A DNA stretch of 64,000 bases from an uncultured Eubacteriales bacterium (lineage in GTDB: Bacteria > Bacillota > Clostridia > Christensenellales > Aristaeellaceae), in the NCBI GenBank assembly GCA_902778055.1, contig CACYWL010000012.1, positions 1-64,000 of the forward strand, in the 5' to 3' direction. The position numbers and the translations under genes were made by a program. Numbering within the stretch: the stretch's first letter is position 1; the number at the start of each line of letters is the position of its first letter. The notes below the pieces were generated by a model. It saw only the letters and a program-made list of their open reading frames with translations. It ran no database searches and had not been told where the DNA came from. Positions 35,555 through 44,346 of this stretch are shown one piece after another.

Positions 35555-37867
35555 ATGGCCTACCTGAGATCCCCGCGGGAGGAGCTGACTGGCATTCAGG
35601 AGTGTGCCCCCTTCCGTCCGTCCATCGACCTGCGGTGCGACTTCGTGATGGTGTACGGACTGGATGCCGATCTGCCCGAAAGGATCCGCGCCTGGCGGGA
35701 GCGGGGGTATACGGTTCACCTGATGACGGGCATCTCCTGGGGGGAATATCAGGATTATCTGGACGGGCGCTGGGACGGAAGGAACCACTGGGACGAGGCT
35801 CAGCGGGACCGGGACGGGAAGGACATCCTGCACGGCCCGCGGGTTCCGTATATGTGCCCGACGGCCGCCTTTGCCGATTACCTGACGGAAAAGCTGAAGA
35901 CGGCGGTGGACTGCGGCGTGGAGGCCATCCACATGGAGGAACCCGAATTCTGGAGCCACGGCGGGTATTCGCCGGCGTTTCAGCGGGAATATGAGGACTT
36001 CTACGGGGAGCCCTGGCAGCCGCAGCATGCCGGCCCGGACGCCGCGTACCGGAGCGCGAGGCTGAAGGTTTACCTGTACTGCCGCGCCGTCCGGCGGATC
36101 AGCGAGGCCGTCAAGGCCTACGCCGAAGAGCGCGGGGCGGGGAAGCTGCGTTTCTATGTCCCGACCCACAGCCTGATCAATTACACGACCTGGAAGATCC
36201 TGAGCCCCGAGGCGGAGCTGCTGGGCATTCCCTCCGTGGACGGATACATCGCCCAGGTCTGGACGGGCACCAGCCGGGAGGGCACGGTCTATGAGGGAAT
36301 CTACCGGGAAAGGACCTTTGAGACGGCCTTCCTTGAATACGGCGTGATGCAGGAGCTGGTCCGCGGAACCAGCCGGAGAATGTGGTTCCTCCACGATCCG
36401 ATCGAGGACCGCCCGCTGTATACCTGGGAGAACTACGCGCTGAACTATCAGAAGACGCTGATCGCCTCCCTGCTCCAGCCGGAGGTGCATCACTACGAAA
36501 TCTGCCCCTGGCCGGACCGGGTTTTCAACGGAAAATATCCCCGGATCCCCGAGGGCTTCTCCGGCATTCCGGAGGACACGACGGAGGGGCAGGCCGCCAG
36601 GGCCCTGAAGGGCAACACCGTGCCCAGGCCCATCCCGGAGGACTACGCCGCCCTGCTTTCCTCCGTGTTCCAGATGCTGGGAGACATGGATCAGGAGGAA
36701 TGGGCCTTTGAGGGACGGACGGACAGCGTCGGCGTCTTTCTGTCGGACAGCGCGCTGTATCAGCGCGTCCTTCCGGACGGCCTCCTGCGGAAGGAAGGCC
36801 TGCAGGGCCGGATGAACACCGTGCTGTGCAAGAACAACGATCCCGAAGGCTATCACCGGGAGGAATCCCTGGCGCTGATGCGGGAGATCGGGGAAAGCCG
36901 GGAGGCCGGGCTGGATTTCGTCCAGAGCATGGCTTTTCCGCAGTTCTACGGGCTGGCGCTGCCGCTGCTGAAGCACGGGCTGGCGGTCCGGCCGGTCCAG
37001 CTGGACAGCCTGACCCGGTTCCCCGGCTGCCTGGAGGGGATGCGGGTTCTGATCCTGAGCTACGAATTCCTGAAGCCCGCCTCGGCGGAAATCCACTCGG
37101 CGCTGGCGGAATGGATCCGGGGCGGCGGAGAGCTGATCTACGTCGGAGACGGATCCGATCCTTTCCATCAGGTGCGCTCCTGGTGGCGGGAGGAGGGCTT
37201 CGGCACGCCGGCGGAGCATCTTTTCCGGCTGTGCGGGCTGCCGGCGGACCCGGAGGAGTGCCGGTATCCGGTGGAAAGGGGCGCGGTGACGGTCGTGAAA
37301 ACCGCGCCGTACCGCTTCTGCCTTTCCGCGGCGGCGGCGGAGGCCTGGCGGGAAACCGTCCGCGGGGTGCTGAAGGAAGCCGGGATCCCCTGGCGGGAAA
37401 GGAACGATATCACGCTGCGCCGGGGACCCTATCTGATCAGCGCCGTGATGGATGAAAGCGTCAGCGGGGAGCCGAAGGTTGCGGAGGGACTGTTTGCGGA
37501 TCTGCTGACGGTCGATTTTGCCATCGTGCACCGCAGGGAGATCAGGCCGGACAGCGGAGCGGTGCTGTTCGATTTTTCCGGGATCGAAGACGTGCCCTTC
37601 CGGGTGATCGGCACCTCCGCCCGGATCGAGGAGGCCGGCGTCACGGAGGATTCCTTCACGTTCCGCCTCCGGGCCGCGGACCGGATTCATGCCCGGCTCC
37701 GGATCCGCCTGCCGGGGGAGGGAAAGGCGCTGAAGGGTAAGGACGAAAACGGGGAGGAGGTTCCCCTGGGAGCCGCCTGGGATCCGGAAACCCGGACGCT
37801 GCTGGTGGATTACCGCAGCCGGGGAAGGGCAGTCCATGTGACGGGACGGCTGGAGAAGAACGAATGA
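35555..37867 (+). CDS. Uncharacterised glycoside-hydrolase-like protein
   Basis: 770 residues, no signal peptide. The first ~330 residues look like a (beta/alpha)8 barrel: DFVMVYGLDADLPERIRAW, then TGISWGEYQDYLDGRW, and AIHMEEPEFWSHGGY, whose glutamates are candidates for catalysis. A middle segment (~440-580) resembles the glutamine-amidotransferase-like domain of GH42-type enzymes (LAEWIRGGGELIYVGDG). A beta-rich C-terminal part follows. I cannot place it in a numbered family with confidence. It belongs to the GH-A/GH42-like type by architecture. It is first in a cluster with a GH113-like gene, so glycan breakdown in the cytosol is likely. Confidence 0.55.
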   Translation: MAYLRSPREELTGIQECAPFRPSIDLRCDFVMVYGLDADLPERIRAWRERGYTVHLMTGISWGEYQDYLDGRWDGRNHWDEAQRDRDGKDILHGPRVPYMCPTAAFADYLTEKLKTAVDCGVEAIHMEEPEFWSHGGYSPAFQREYEDFYGEPWQPQHAGPDAAYRSARLKVYLYCRAVRRISEAVKAYAEERGAGKLRFYVPTHSLINYTTWKILSPEAELLGIPSVDGYIAQVWTGTSREGTVYEGIYRERTFETAFLEYGVMQELVRGTSRRMWFLHDPIEDRPLYTWENYALNYQKTLIASLLQPEVHHYEICPWPDRVFNGKYPRIPEGFSGIPEDTTEGQAARALKGNTVPRPIPEDYAALLSSVFQMLGDMDQEEWAFEGRTDSVGVFLSDSALYQRVLPDGLLRKEGLQGRMNTVLCKNNDPEGYHREESLALMREIGESREAGLDFVQSMAFPQFYGLALPLLKHGLAVRPVQLDSLTRFPGCLEGMRVLILSYEFLKPASAEIHSALAEWIRGGGELIYVGDGSDPFHQVRSWWREEGFGTPAEHLFRLCGLPADPEECRYPVERGAVTVVKTAPYRFCLSAAAAEAWRETVRGVLKEAGIPWRERNDITLRRGPYLISAVMDESVSGEPKVAEGLFADLLTVDFAIVHRREIRPDSGAVLFDFSGIEDVPFRVIGTSARIEEAGVTEDSFTFRLRAADRIHARLRIRLPGEGKALKGKDENGEEVPLGAAWDPETRTLLVDYRSRGRAVHVTGRLEKNE

Positions 37868-37963
37868 GGCGGGGAAGCACCCGCCGGACCGACTCCGCGG
37901 GACGGACCGCGGGAAGAAAAAGAAAAAACGGCCTGGAGCCGGAGAAGAAAGAGGAGCGGCAAT

Positions 37964-38902
37964 ATGGATTTTCTGAATGCATATACCTACGGATTCTGTG
38001 AAAAGCGGGGCTTCACCAGGAGAACGGCCTGGAAGCACTCGCTCCGCCTGCTGGCTGAATCCACCGGATGCAACGCCATCATCCTGCCGGTGTGCGCCTG
38101 GCAGGAGCACACCTATTCCACGGTCATGGATTCGGCGCACCCGGACGTCATGGACGGGGAGGACGTGCGGAATGTCTGCGGCTTTGCGGAGGAACTGGGG
38201 CTGAAGGTGATCCTGAAGGCCATGGTCAACTGCCGGGACGGCTACTGGAGGGCCTATATCCGCTTCTTTGACACGGAGGTGCCCGTCGAGCCGGGCTGGG
38301 CGGAGTGGTTCGCCTCCTGGTCGGAGCACGTGAAGCGCGTGGCCGCCATGGCGGAGGAAAACCGCGCGGAGATTTACTGCATCGGCTGCGAGATGGTCGG
38401 AACGGATCACCGGGAGCAGGAATGGAGAAAGCTGATCGCCGAGGTCCGGGAGATCTATCACGGGAAGCTGACCTACAACTGCGACAAGTATCAGGAGGAG
38501 CACGTCCGCTGGTGGGACGCGCTGGACCTGATTTCCTCCTCCGGCTACTATCCCGCGGACGACCTGGACCGGCAGTTCGCGCGGATTCAGGCGGTGGCGG
38601 AGCGGGAGAACAGGCCGTTCATGTTCATGGAATGCGGATGCCCCTCCCGGCACGGGAGCGAGCTGCGGCCGAATGACTGGAGGTTCGGAACGGGCGTCAG
38701 CCCGGAGACCCAGGCGGTCTGGTACCGGGCCTTCCTGGAGACGCTGGAGCGCTTCCCCTTCATCCGGGGAACCGGATGGTGGGACTGGCCGGCGACCCGG
38801 CTGTATCCGGAGTTCGCCGGGGAGGATCAGAACGGCTACTGCACATGGGGCAAGCCGGCCAACCGGCTGATCCGCGCGTTTTCGGACAGAATCAGGGGAT
38901 GA
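37964..38902 (+). CDS. GH113-like glycosidase (beta-mannanase fold)
   Basis: 312 residues without a signal peptide. It looks like a single TIM barrel: AIILPVCAWQEHTYS, GLKVILKAMVNCRDG, then IYCIGCEMVGTD with predicted acid/base E143, and FMFMECGCPSR with predicted nucleophile E223. The closing FIRGTGWWDWPA is like the last barrel strand of GH113. Length and the ~80-residue spacing of the two glutamates match GH113 beta-1,4-mannanases and related GH-A enzymes. Mannan or another beta-hexoside oligosaccharide is the likely substrate. It is 96 bases downstream of the larger glycosidase-like gene. Confidence 0.7.
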   Translation: MDFLNAYTYGFCEKRGFTRRTAWKHSLRLLAESTGCNAIILPVCAWQEHTYSTVMDSAHPDVMDGEDVRNVCGFAEELGLKVILKAMVNCRDGYWRAYIRFFDTEVPVEPGWAEWFASWSEHVKRVAAMAEENRAEIYCIGCEMVGTDHREQEWRKLIAEVREIYHGKLTYNCDKYQEEHVRWWDALDLISSSGYYPADDLDRQFARIQAVAERENRPFMFMECGCPSRHGSELRPNDWRFGTGVSPETQAVWYRAFLETLERFPFIRGTGWWDWPATRLYPEFAGEDQNGYCTWGKPANRLIRAFSDRIRG

Positions 38903-38951
38903 AACCGGCCGCGGATTCAGGAGCCGGCGGGTTCCCGGGAAGGGGACGGAG

Positions 38952-39734
38952 ATGAATAGAAGCTTTCCGGATCCGGCCGCGCGCTTCTCGGAGACGGAGC
39001 AGCGGGTCTACGCCGCCATTGCCGCCCGGGACGGCCTGAAGGCCCGGGAAATCAGCCGGATGCTCGGGATCGACCGGACGGAGATCAACCGGCTGCTGGT
39101 TTCCTCCGCGCTGATGCGGGAGCTGTGCTATCAGGACCGGGAATATGCCTGGCACGCGCTGATCCGCCAGAAGGCACCCCATGAAGGACTGTACGAGTTT
39201 TCCGGATGGTACGGAACCGTCGGGGAGTTTCTGGCGCAGGACGAAAGCGCCTGGCTGCGGCAGCTGGAGGAGGGGTGCCGGCGGATCGGGCGGAACCTGA
39301 ACGATACCCGGGGACTGATCCATTCCTTCCTGGACTGCAGAAAGACCATGGCGGGGCTGTTCGCGGACCTGCGGGACATGATGAAGCAGCCCTTTGAGGG
39401 GTGGGAGCTGGTTTTCGAGCTGCGGCTCAACCGGGCAAGATATATCCGGATTTATACGGATGTGCTGCTGATTGCCGGAGAGAAGGCCTTCTCCCTGGAA
39501 TTCAAGATGAAGGACCGGATCGATCCGGAGGAGGTGCTGCAGGCGGCCAAGTACGTGCCGTACCTGGAAATCCTGCTGGGAAGAAGCATCGACGTGATTC
39601 CGGCGCTGGTGCTGACGGGCGCGGAAGAGCTCTATGAATACGCCCCCGTGACAGGAACGGATTACGAAATTCCGGTGTGCTCGGGGGACATGCTCTTCAA
39701 CGTGCTGGACGAATATCTGGGCTTTCTGAATTAG
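38952..39734 (+). CDS. Winged-HTH protein with PD-(D/E)XK nuclease-like domain
   Basis: 260 residues. Residues ~12-70 form a winged helix (TEQRVYAAIAARDGLKAREI, then SRMLGIDRTEINRLL). Residues ~160-250 carry YTDVLLIAGEKAFSLEFKMK and EEVLQAAKYVPYLEILLG, which match the D...ExK core plus the QA..Y helix of restriction-endonuclease-like folds. That domain usually sits at the N-terminus of larger DUF2075-type helicases. Here it stands alone behind a DNA-binding domain, without a helicase. Metal-dependent DNA cleavage is possible but not shown. It follows the GH113-like gene by 49 bases. Defence or repair roles are speculation. Confidence 0.55.
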   Translation: MNRSFPDPAARFSETEQRVYAAIAARDGLKAREISRMLGIDRTEINRLLVSSALMRELCYQDREYAWHALIRQKAPHEGLYEFSGWYGTVGEFLAQDESAWLRQLEEGCRRIGRNLNDTRGLIHSFLDCRKTMAGLFADLRDMMKQPFEGWELVFELRLNRARYIRIYTDVLLIAGEKAFSLEFKMKDRIDPEEVLQAAKYVPYLEILLGRSIDVIPALVLTGAEELYEYAPVTGTDYEIPVCSGDMLFNVLDEYLGFLN

Positions 39735-39770
39735 ACGGGGGATATCTGTACCCTGTTCAGGAGAAAGCGG

Positions 39771-40424
39771 TCAGGACCGGCATTTCTCCAGGAAGAAACT
39801 GAAAAGCAGGCTGCCGTCGGCGGTATCCGGCCGGGCATGCTGAAAGCACATCCGCTCCGGATGAAACTGCACGCTCCAGACGGGCAGCGTTTCATGCTCC
39901 ATCGCCTCGACCACGCCGTCGCCCGCCCGCGCCGCCACGCGGAGACCGTTTCCCGGCCTGTCCACGCCCTGATGATGCGAGCTGTTGATCTGAAAGGACG
40001 GGCCGAAGAGCCCGGAGATGAAGGTACCCGGGACGGACTCGCAGGAATGCACGCTGTCCTTTCCGGCGAAGGCCTTGTGGTCCCAGGCGGTGGGCAGATC
40101 CTGAATCAGGGTGCCTCCCAGAGCGACATTGATCAGCTGATGGCCGCGGCAGATGCCGAAGACCGGCTTGCGGGCCTCCAGAAAGCGGCGGAGCGTGTCC
40201 AGCTGCAGCCGGTCCAGCGCCTGTTCAAACTCGGTGGTCGGATCCTTTTCCTGTCCGTACAGGGAGGGATCGACATCCACCCCGCCGGGAAGCAGCAGCC
40301 CGTCGCAGACCTCCGGACGAAGACCTTCCCCCAGCATGGGGAGGGCACCGCTCCGGACCAGCGCCTCGATATAATTATTGGTTGACGAAGCGATCTCAAC
40401 CAGCGGCAGCGCGATTTTCAGCAT
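39771..40424 (-). CDS. Class I glutamine amidotransferase, peptidase C26 (PuuD-like)
   Basis: 217 residues from the ATG at 40424 (RBS AAGGGAGG); the longer upstream frame has no support. Motifs are LLLPGGVDVDPSLYG, the nucleophile elbow FGICRGHQLINVALGG, HHQGVDRPG, and the closing His/Glu VQFHPERM. This is the gamma-glutamyl-gamma-aminobutyrate hydrolase family, which cleaves gamma-glutamyl bonds, for example in putrescine breakdown. No puu-type genes lie nearby, so the actual substrate is open. It is convergent with the nuclease-like gene. Confidence 0.88.
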   Translation of the reverse strand: MLKIALPLVEIASSTNNYIEALVRSGALPMLGEGLRPEVCDGLLLPGGVDVDPSLYGQEKDPTTEFEQALDRLQLDTLRRFLEARKPVFGICRGHQLINVALGGTLIQDLPTAWDHKAFAGKDSVHSCESVPGTFISGLFGPSFQINSSHHQGVDRPGNGLRVAARAGDGVVEAMEHETLPVWSVQFHPERMCFQHARPDTADGSLLFSFFLEKCRS

Positions 40425-40501
40425 GGGGTCAGCCTCCCTTTCCTGTTCATCCCCGTCCTGTGTTTTCTTCATTCGGCGCCCGGGGATCGGTGTGCCGGAT
40501 A

Positions 40502-40530
40502 AGCATACCATAGAAGAAAGGGAAGGGCAA
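40502..40530 (-). promoter_or_regulatory. Promoter of the C26 amidotransferase gene
   Basis: On the minus strand TTGCCC, a 17-bp spacer and TGG-TATGCT (extended -10), giving a leader of about 70 nt. Confidence 0.55.
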
Positions 40531-40596
40531 CAGCTCCGGAAAATCCGTAAGCAGCTCTCTCAGACAGAAAAAAATGAACCAGGTCCGGCCCAACCA

Positions 40597-40621
40597 AGAC
40601 AGAAGAACCGTCCCCCTGTCT
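40597..40621. repeat. Palindromic element with ACCGTCCC loop, copy 2
   Basis: A 6-bp inverted repeat AGACAG / CTGTCT around the 13-base loop AAGAACCGTCCCC, within the 346-base gap between the C26 gene and the PRPP synthetase gene. The loop core matches that of the palindrome at 322-354. Apart from this element and the minus-strand promoter, the gap shows no gene. A weak TTGCGC...GATAAA pair near 40645-40672 may start the prs transcript. Confidence 0.5.
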
Positions 40622-40770
40622 CCGCCTGTCTCCGTGGGGAGGGGTTGCGCGGAGGTTCTTCGCTGTGATAAACTGAAAAACGAAATCCTGTACTGTGCGG
40701 CGGGTCTTTCGGCCGCGCGGGGAGCACAGTTTTACAAATCTGAAATTCAGCGTCAGGGAGGCTGCACAAC

Positions 40771-41874
40771 ATGAATAAACTCGGATTCATTGCCCTTGAA
40801 TCGGCGGAGCATCTGGCCGGCCGGATCGAAACGCTCCTTTCCCAGTGGCATGACGGCGAGCAGGTCCGCATCCCCGTATCCTGCCCCCGCTTTTCCAGCG
40901 GAGAGGCGAAGGGGATTCTCGGAGAGACGATCCGGGATCAGGATCTTTACATTCTTGTGGACGTATGCAACAATTCCCTGACCTACAAGATGAACGGGGA
41001 GCCCAACCGGATGTCGCCGGACGATCACTACCAGGATCTCAAGCGCGTCATCGCCGCCTGCAACGGGCAGGCCGCGCGGCTGACGGTGATCATGCCCTTC
41101 CTGTACGAGGGAAGGCAGCACCGGAAGACCGCCCGGGAGTCGCTGGACTGCGCGGTGATGCTGCGGGAAATGGAGAACATGGGCGTCCGCCGCATCATCA
41201 CCTTTGACGCGCACGACCCGCGGATGCAGAACGTCGTGCCGCTGACCGATCTGGAAAACGTTTCCCCGGCCCTGCAGTTCACCCAGGCCCTGCTGACGGA
41301 AAACGAGGACCTGCGGCTGGACGGCGATCACCTGATGTTCATCGCGCCGGACGAGGGCGCGACGGGGCGGGTGGTTTTCCTCGCGACCCTTTTCGGCGTC
41401 AACATCGGGATGTTCTACAAGCGGAGGGACTATACCCGCATCGTGGACGGCACGAACCCCATCATCGCCCACGATTTCTGCGGCGGCTCCGTGGAGGGCA
41501 TGGACGTTGTGGTCGTCGATGACATGATCGCCTCCGGCGGCAGCATGCTGGACGTGGCCCGGCAGCTGAAGGAGCGGGGCGCGGGGCGGGTCTTCCTGTT
41601 CTCCACCTTCGGCCTGTTCACGGGCGGCCTGAAGAAGTTTGACCGGGCCTACGCGGAGGGCACCTTCGACCGGATCTACACCACCGACCTGGTCTATCAG
41701 ACTCCGGAGCTGCTGGAGCGGGAGTACTACTCCTCCGTCGGCATGGCGCGCTACATCGCCGCGCTGATCGATACGCTCCACCGGGGAGATTCCATCTCCG
41801 GGCTGGTGAGGCCCGAGGGGCGCATCCGGGAGATGATTGAGCTGTATGAAAAAAACCGGGCTGTCAAGGCCTGA
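40771..41874 (+). CDS. Ribose-phosphate pyrophosphokinase (divergent PRPP synthetase)
   Basis: 367 residues, longer than the usual ~315. The two PRT-fold halves are visible: FSSGEAKGILGETIRDQDLY (the usual F.DGE...I...VRG.D), MPFLYEGRQHRKTARES replacing the canonical PY.RQDRK loop, TFDAHDPRMQ (usual D.H..Q.Q), and the ribose-5-phosphate/PRPP loop VVVDDMIASGGSM with D250. It makes PRPP from ribose-5-phosphate and ATP for nucleotide, His and Trp synthesis. The longer, diverged type is found in several Clostridia in addition to or instead of the classical form. RBS GGGAGG. Confidence 0.88.
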   Translation: MNKLGFIALESAEHLAGRIETLLSQWHDGEQVRIPVSCPRFSSGEAKGILGETIRDQDLYILVDVCNNSLTYKMNGEPNRMSPDDHYQDLKRVIAACNGQAARLTVIMPFLYEGRQHRKTARESLDCAVMLREMENMGVRRIITFDAHDPRMQNVVPLTDLENVSPALQFTQALLTENEDLRLDGDHLMFIAPDEGATGRVVFLATLFGVNIGMFYKRRDYTRIVDGTNPIIAHDFCGGSVEGMDVVVVDDMIASGGSMLDVARQLKERGAGRVFLFSTFGLFTGGLKKFDRAYAEGTFDRIYTTDLVYQTPELLEREYYSSVGMARYIAALIDTLHRGDSISGLVRPEGRIREMIELYEKNRAVKA

Positions 41875-41930
41875 AAACCGGGGCAGAGCCGGTTCTGTAA
41901 AACAGTCTGAAAAAAGATGCAAAGAAACGC

Positions 41931-41976
41931 TTGACATTTCCATAGGCATAGTGTACTATGCACATAGTGCACTAAG
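41931..41976 (+). promoter_or_regulatory. Promoter with two tandem GntR (YtrA-type) operators
   Basis: TTGACA (41931-41936), a 17-bp spacer and TACTAT (41954-41959). Two near-palindromes with the same pattern follow in register: CATAGTGTACTATG (41947-41960), covering the -10 box, and CATAGTGCACTAAG (41963-41976), covering the start point. The centres are 16 bp apart. This is the layout expected for autorepression by the GntR protein encoded next; inducer binding would open the ABC operon. Confidence 0.8.
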
Positions 41977-41993
41977 ACTTTAGGAGGTGGCGC

Positions 41994-42362
41994 ATGAATT
42001 TCGATCCGATGATCCCGATCTGGCTGCAGGTCGCCACCAGCATCAAGCAGCAGATTGTGACGGGCCGGCTTCCCCCGGGCGCCAAGCTGCCCGGCGGGCG
42101 GGATCTGGCCCTGCAGTACGGCATCAACCCCAACACCGCCGCCAGAATCTATCAGGAGCTGGAGCGGGAGGGCGTCTGCCAGACCCAGCGGGGGCTGGGC
42201 ACCTTCGTCACCGACTCCGGGGAGACCGTTCAGCGGCTCCGGGAGGAGATGGCGCGCGGGGCCGTGTCCCGCTTCCTGGCGGACCTGAAGGGCATAGGCA
42301 TGAACAGGGAGGACGCAATTGAACTGATCCGGAAGGAGGACAATACGGATGATCACCAGTAA
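41994..42362 (+). CDS. GntR-family repressor, YtrA subfamily
   Basis: 122 residues: an N-terminal winged helix-turn-helix (PIWLQVATSIKQQIVTGRLP, GRDLALQYGINPNTAARIYQ) and only a ~45-residue C-terminal helical extension. This is the size of YtrA-type regulators, which lack a large effector domain. Such proteins dimerise and repress adjacent ABC transporter genes. Operators are visible over its own promoter. RBS TAGGAGGTGG gives a strong start. The stop overlaps the next gene by 14 bases. Confidence 0.92.
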   Translation: MNFDPMIPIWLQVATSIKQQIVTGRLPPGAKLPGGRDLALQYGINPNTAARIYQELEREGVCQTQRGLGTFVTDSGETVQRLREEMARGAVSRFLADLKGIGMNREDAIELIRKEDNTDDHQ

Positions 42363-43047
42363 GGACCTGACCAGAAAATTCGGAACCAAGACGGCGGTGG
42401 ACGGCGTGAGCCTCACCCTGACCCCGGGCCATGTGTACGCCATGCTGGGGCCGAACGGCAGCGGCAAGACCACCTGGATGAAGATGGCCGCCGGCCTGAT
42501 GAAGCCCACCAGCGGCGAGGTGCTGTTCGAAGGGCAGCCGGTCGGCGTGGAAAGCCGCCGGCACGTGGCCTATATGTCCACGGAGCCCTACTTCTACCCC
42601 TGGATGACCGTGAAGGATGTGGGCGCCTACTACGGCGATTTCTTTGAGGATTTTTCCGCCGAAAAATACGCCTCGCTGCTCCGGGAGATGGAGCTGGAGG
42701 AGGGCATGAAAACCCGGACCCTTTCCTCCGGCATGATGGCGAAGCTGAAGATTGCCGTGACCATGGCGCGGGACGCCAGGGTCTACATGCTGGACGAGCC
42801 CTTCAACGGAATCGACCTGCTGGCCCGGGACGAGATCCGCCAGAGCATCCTGCGGGAGAGCGCGGAGGACAAGGTGCTGCTTCTGTCCAGCCACCTGGTC
42901 GAGGAGATGGAGGCCGTCTGCGATACGGCGATCTTCATCCGGCAGGGGAAGCTGATCGAGGTCAGGAACCTGGAGGAGATGCGGGAAACCGACCATGTGT
43001 CCATGGCGGACCGCTACCGCGAGATCTACGGACATACGGAGGGATGA
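42349..43047 (+). CDS. ABC transporter ATP-binding protein (YtrB-like)
   Basis: 232 residues. Walker A GPNGSGKTTWMK, Q-loop region VAYMSTEPYFYP (Q replaced by the TEP segment, as in several YtrB-like proteins), signature LSSGMMAKLKIAV, Walker B VYMLDEPFNGID and the H-loop LLSSHLVEEMEAVC. It works with the membrane protein encoded next, and a GntR/YtrA regulator controls both. Homologous systems respond to cell-wall antibiotics or peptides. The export or sensing role is inferred from family context. Confidence 0.92.
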   Translation: MITSKDLTRKFGTKTAVDGVSLTLTPGHVYAMLGPNGSGKTTWMKMAAGLMKPTSGEVLFEGQPVGVESRRHVAYMSTEPYFYPWMTVKDVGAYYGDFFEDFSAEKYASLLREMELEEGMKTRTLSSGMMAKLKIAVTMARDARVYMLDEPFNGIDLLARDEIRQSILRESAEDKVLLLSSHLVEEMEAVCDTAIFIRQGKLIEVRNLEEMRETDHVSMADRYREIYGHTEG

Positions 43048-43051
43048 AAAA

Positions 43052-43801
43052 ATGGGCAAGCTGCTGAAATATGAAATGCGGAAAACCATGGCGCTGAAGC
43101 TGATTCTTCTGGGGATCACGGCGGTGGCGGAGGTGGCGTTCCTGATCACCCTGTACCTGAACGAGAAGGCGGCCGACACCCTCGCCCTGACCAGCGTGCT
43201 GCTGTTCTTCATCGCCCTGGCCGGGACGGTCCTGATCGGGGTGCAGAGCGTGCTGACGCTGCACCGGGACATGAACACCAAGCAGGGCTACATGCTCTAC
43301 ATGACGCCCCGGAACAGTTTCCAGATTCTGGGGGCGAAAATGCTGGAGAACGGCCTCTCCCTGCTGCTGGCCGGCGGATTCTTCTTCCTGCTGGGGCTGC
43401 TGGACGTGACGCTGCTGTTCAGCAAGCTGGGCAGCCTCGAGGATCTGTGGAAAATGTTCCAGGATTTCATGCGGATGATCAACACCGAGATTCAGCTGAA
43501 CAGCTGGAGCGTTCTGTGCCTGGTGTCGGAGATGCTGGCCTCCTGGCTGGCCACCGTGTCCATCGCCTACCTGGCGGACATCGTCGCCTCCGCGCTGCTG
43601 AACGGGAAAAAGATGAGCGGCTTTGTGGCCTTCCTGTTCTTCATTGCGCTGACGGGTGTGCTCGGCTGGCTGCAGAACCTGCTGCGCACGGGGGCCGCCA
43701 TCGAGACCATCCTGCTGATCCGCGCGGGCATTGCCCTGGTCTATGCCGGCATCATGTACGCCGTGTCCGCCTGGGTGATGGACCGGTATCTGAGCGTATA
43801 A
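43052..43801 (+). CDS. ABC transporter permease (ABC-2 type)
   Basis: 249 residues from ATG 43052 (the GGAGGG of the preceding gene end serves as RBS). Six membrane helices are seen: LILLGITAVAEVAFLITLYL, VLLFFIALAGTVLIGV, GLSLLLAGGFFFLLGLL, MLASWLATVSIAYLADIVA, FVAFLFFIALTGVLGWL and LLIRAGIALVYAGIMYAVSA. A loop between helices 2 and 3 carries MNTKQGYMLYMTPRN, typical of small ABC-2 permeases of bacteriocin or lantibiotic-type exporters. It pairs with the ATPase 4 bases upstream. Confidence 0.88.
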   Translation: MGKLLKYEMRKTMALKLILLGITAVAEVAFLITLYLNEKAADTLALTSVLLFFIALAGTVLIGVQSVLTLHRDMNTKQGYMLYMTPRNSFQILGAKMLENGLSLLLAGGFFFLLGLLDVTLLFSKLGSLEDLWKMFQDFMRMINTEIQLNSWSVLCLVSEMLASWLATVSIAYLADIVASALLNGKKMSGFVAFLFFIALTGVLGWLQNLLRTGAAIETILLIRAGIALVYAGIMYAVSAWVMDRYLSV

Positions 43802-43854
43802 ACGCGCTTCCTGGCGAAACCCGGGACGCCAGACGGTGAAAAAAGGAGGATTCC

Positions 43855-44346
43855 ATGAAGACCATCTATCTTGCGGGCGGCTGCTTCTGGGGCGTCCAGA
43901 AATACTTTGACCAGTTTGACGGCGTAGTCCGGACGGAAACCGGATACGCCAACGGCCCGGACAGGGCGCCGGGCTATGAGGAGGTCTGCGCCGACAGCGG
44001 GCACGCCGAAACGGTCCGGATCGACTATGACGAAAGCCGGATCACGCTGACCCGGCTGCTGGGCGCCTACTTCCGGATCATCGATCCCCTTTCCGTCAAC
44101 CGGCAGGGCCACGACGAGGGCATCCAGTACCGGACGGGAATCTATTACACCGACATGGACCAGCTCGCGGAAATCGAGCCGGTCTGGCACGAACAGGAGA
44201 GGCTCGCGGGCGCGAAGCTGGCGGTGGAGCTGGGGCCCCTGATCAATTTCTTCCCGGCGGAGGAATATCACCAGCACTATCTGGACAAGAATCCCGGCGG
44301 CTACTGCCACATCCCGGCCGCCCTGTTTACCCGGAATCCGGATTGA
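43855..44346 (+). CDS. msrA: Peptide-methionine (S)-S-oxide reductase
   Basis: 163 residues. The catalytic cysteine is C10 in YLAGGCFWGVQKYF. The conserved TGYANG, YEEVC, GHAE and QYRTGIYY blocks and the C-terminal EYHQHYLDKNP are diagnostic of MsrA. It reduces methionine-S-sulfoxide in proteins. There is no fused MsrB domain, and no further C-terminal resolving cysteine beyond GYCHIP. RBS AAGGAGG, 53 bases after the ABC permease gene. Confidence 0.96.
   Translation: MKTIYLAGGCFWGVQKYFDQFDGVVRTETGYANGPDRAPGYEEVCADSGHAETVRIDYDESRITLTRLLGAYFRIIDPLSVNRQGHDEGIQYRTGIYYTDMDQLAEIEPVWHEQERLAGAKLAVELGPLINFFPAEEYHQHYLDKNPGGYCHIPAALFTRNPD

Noticed and set aside
43811-43832. Terminator between the ABC permease and msrA
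   Set aside because: CTGGCG...CGCCAG is only 6 bp with a 10-base loop and no T-run; it is more likely a chance hairpin.
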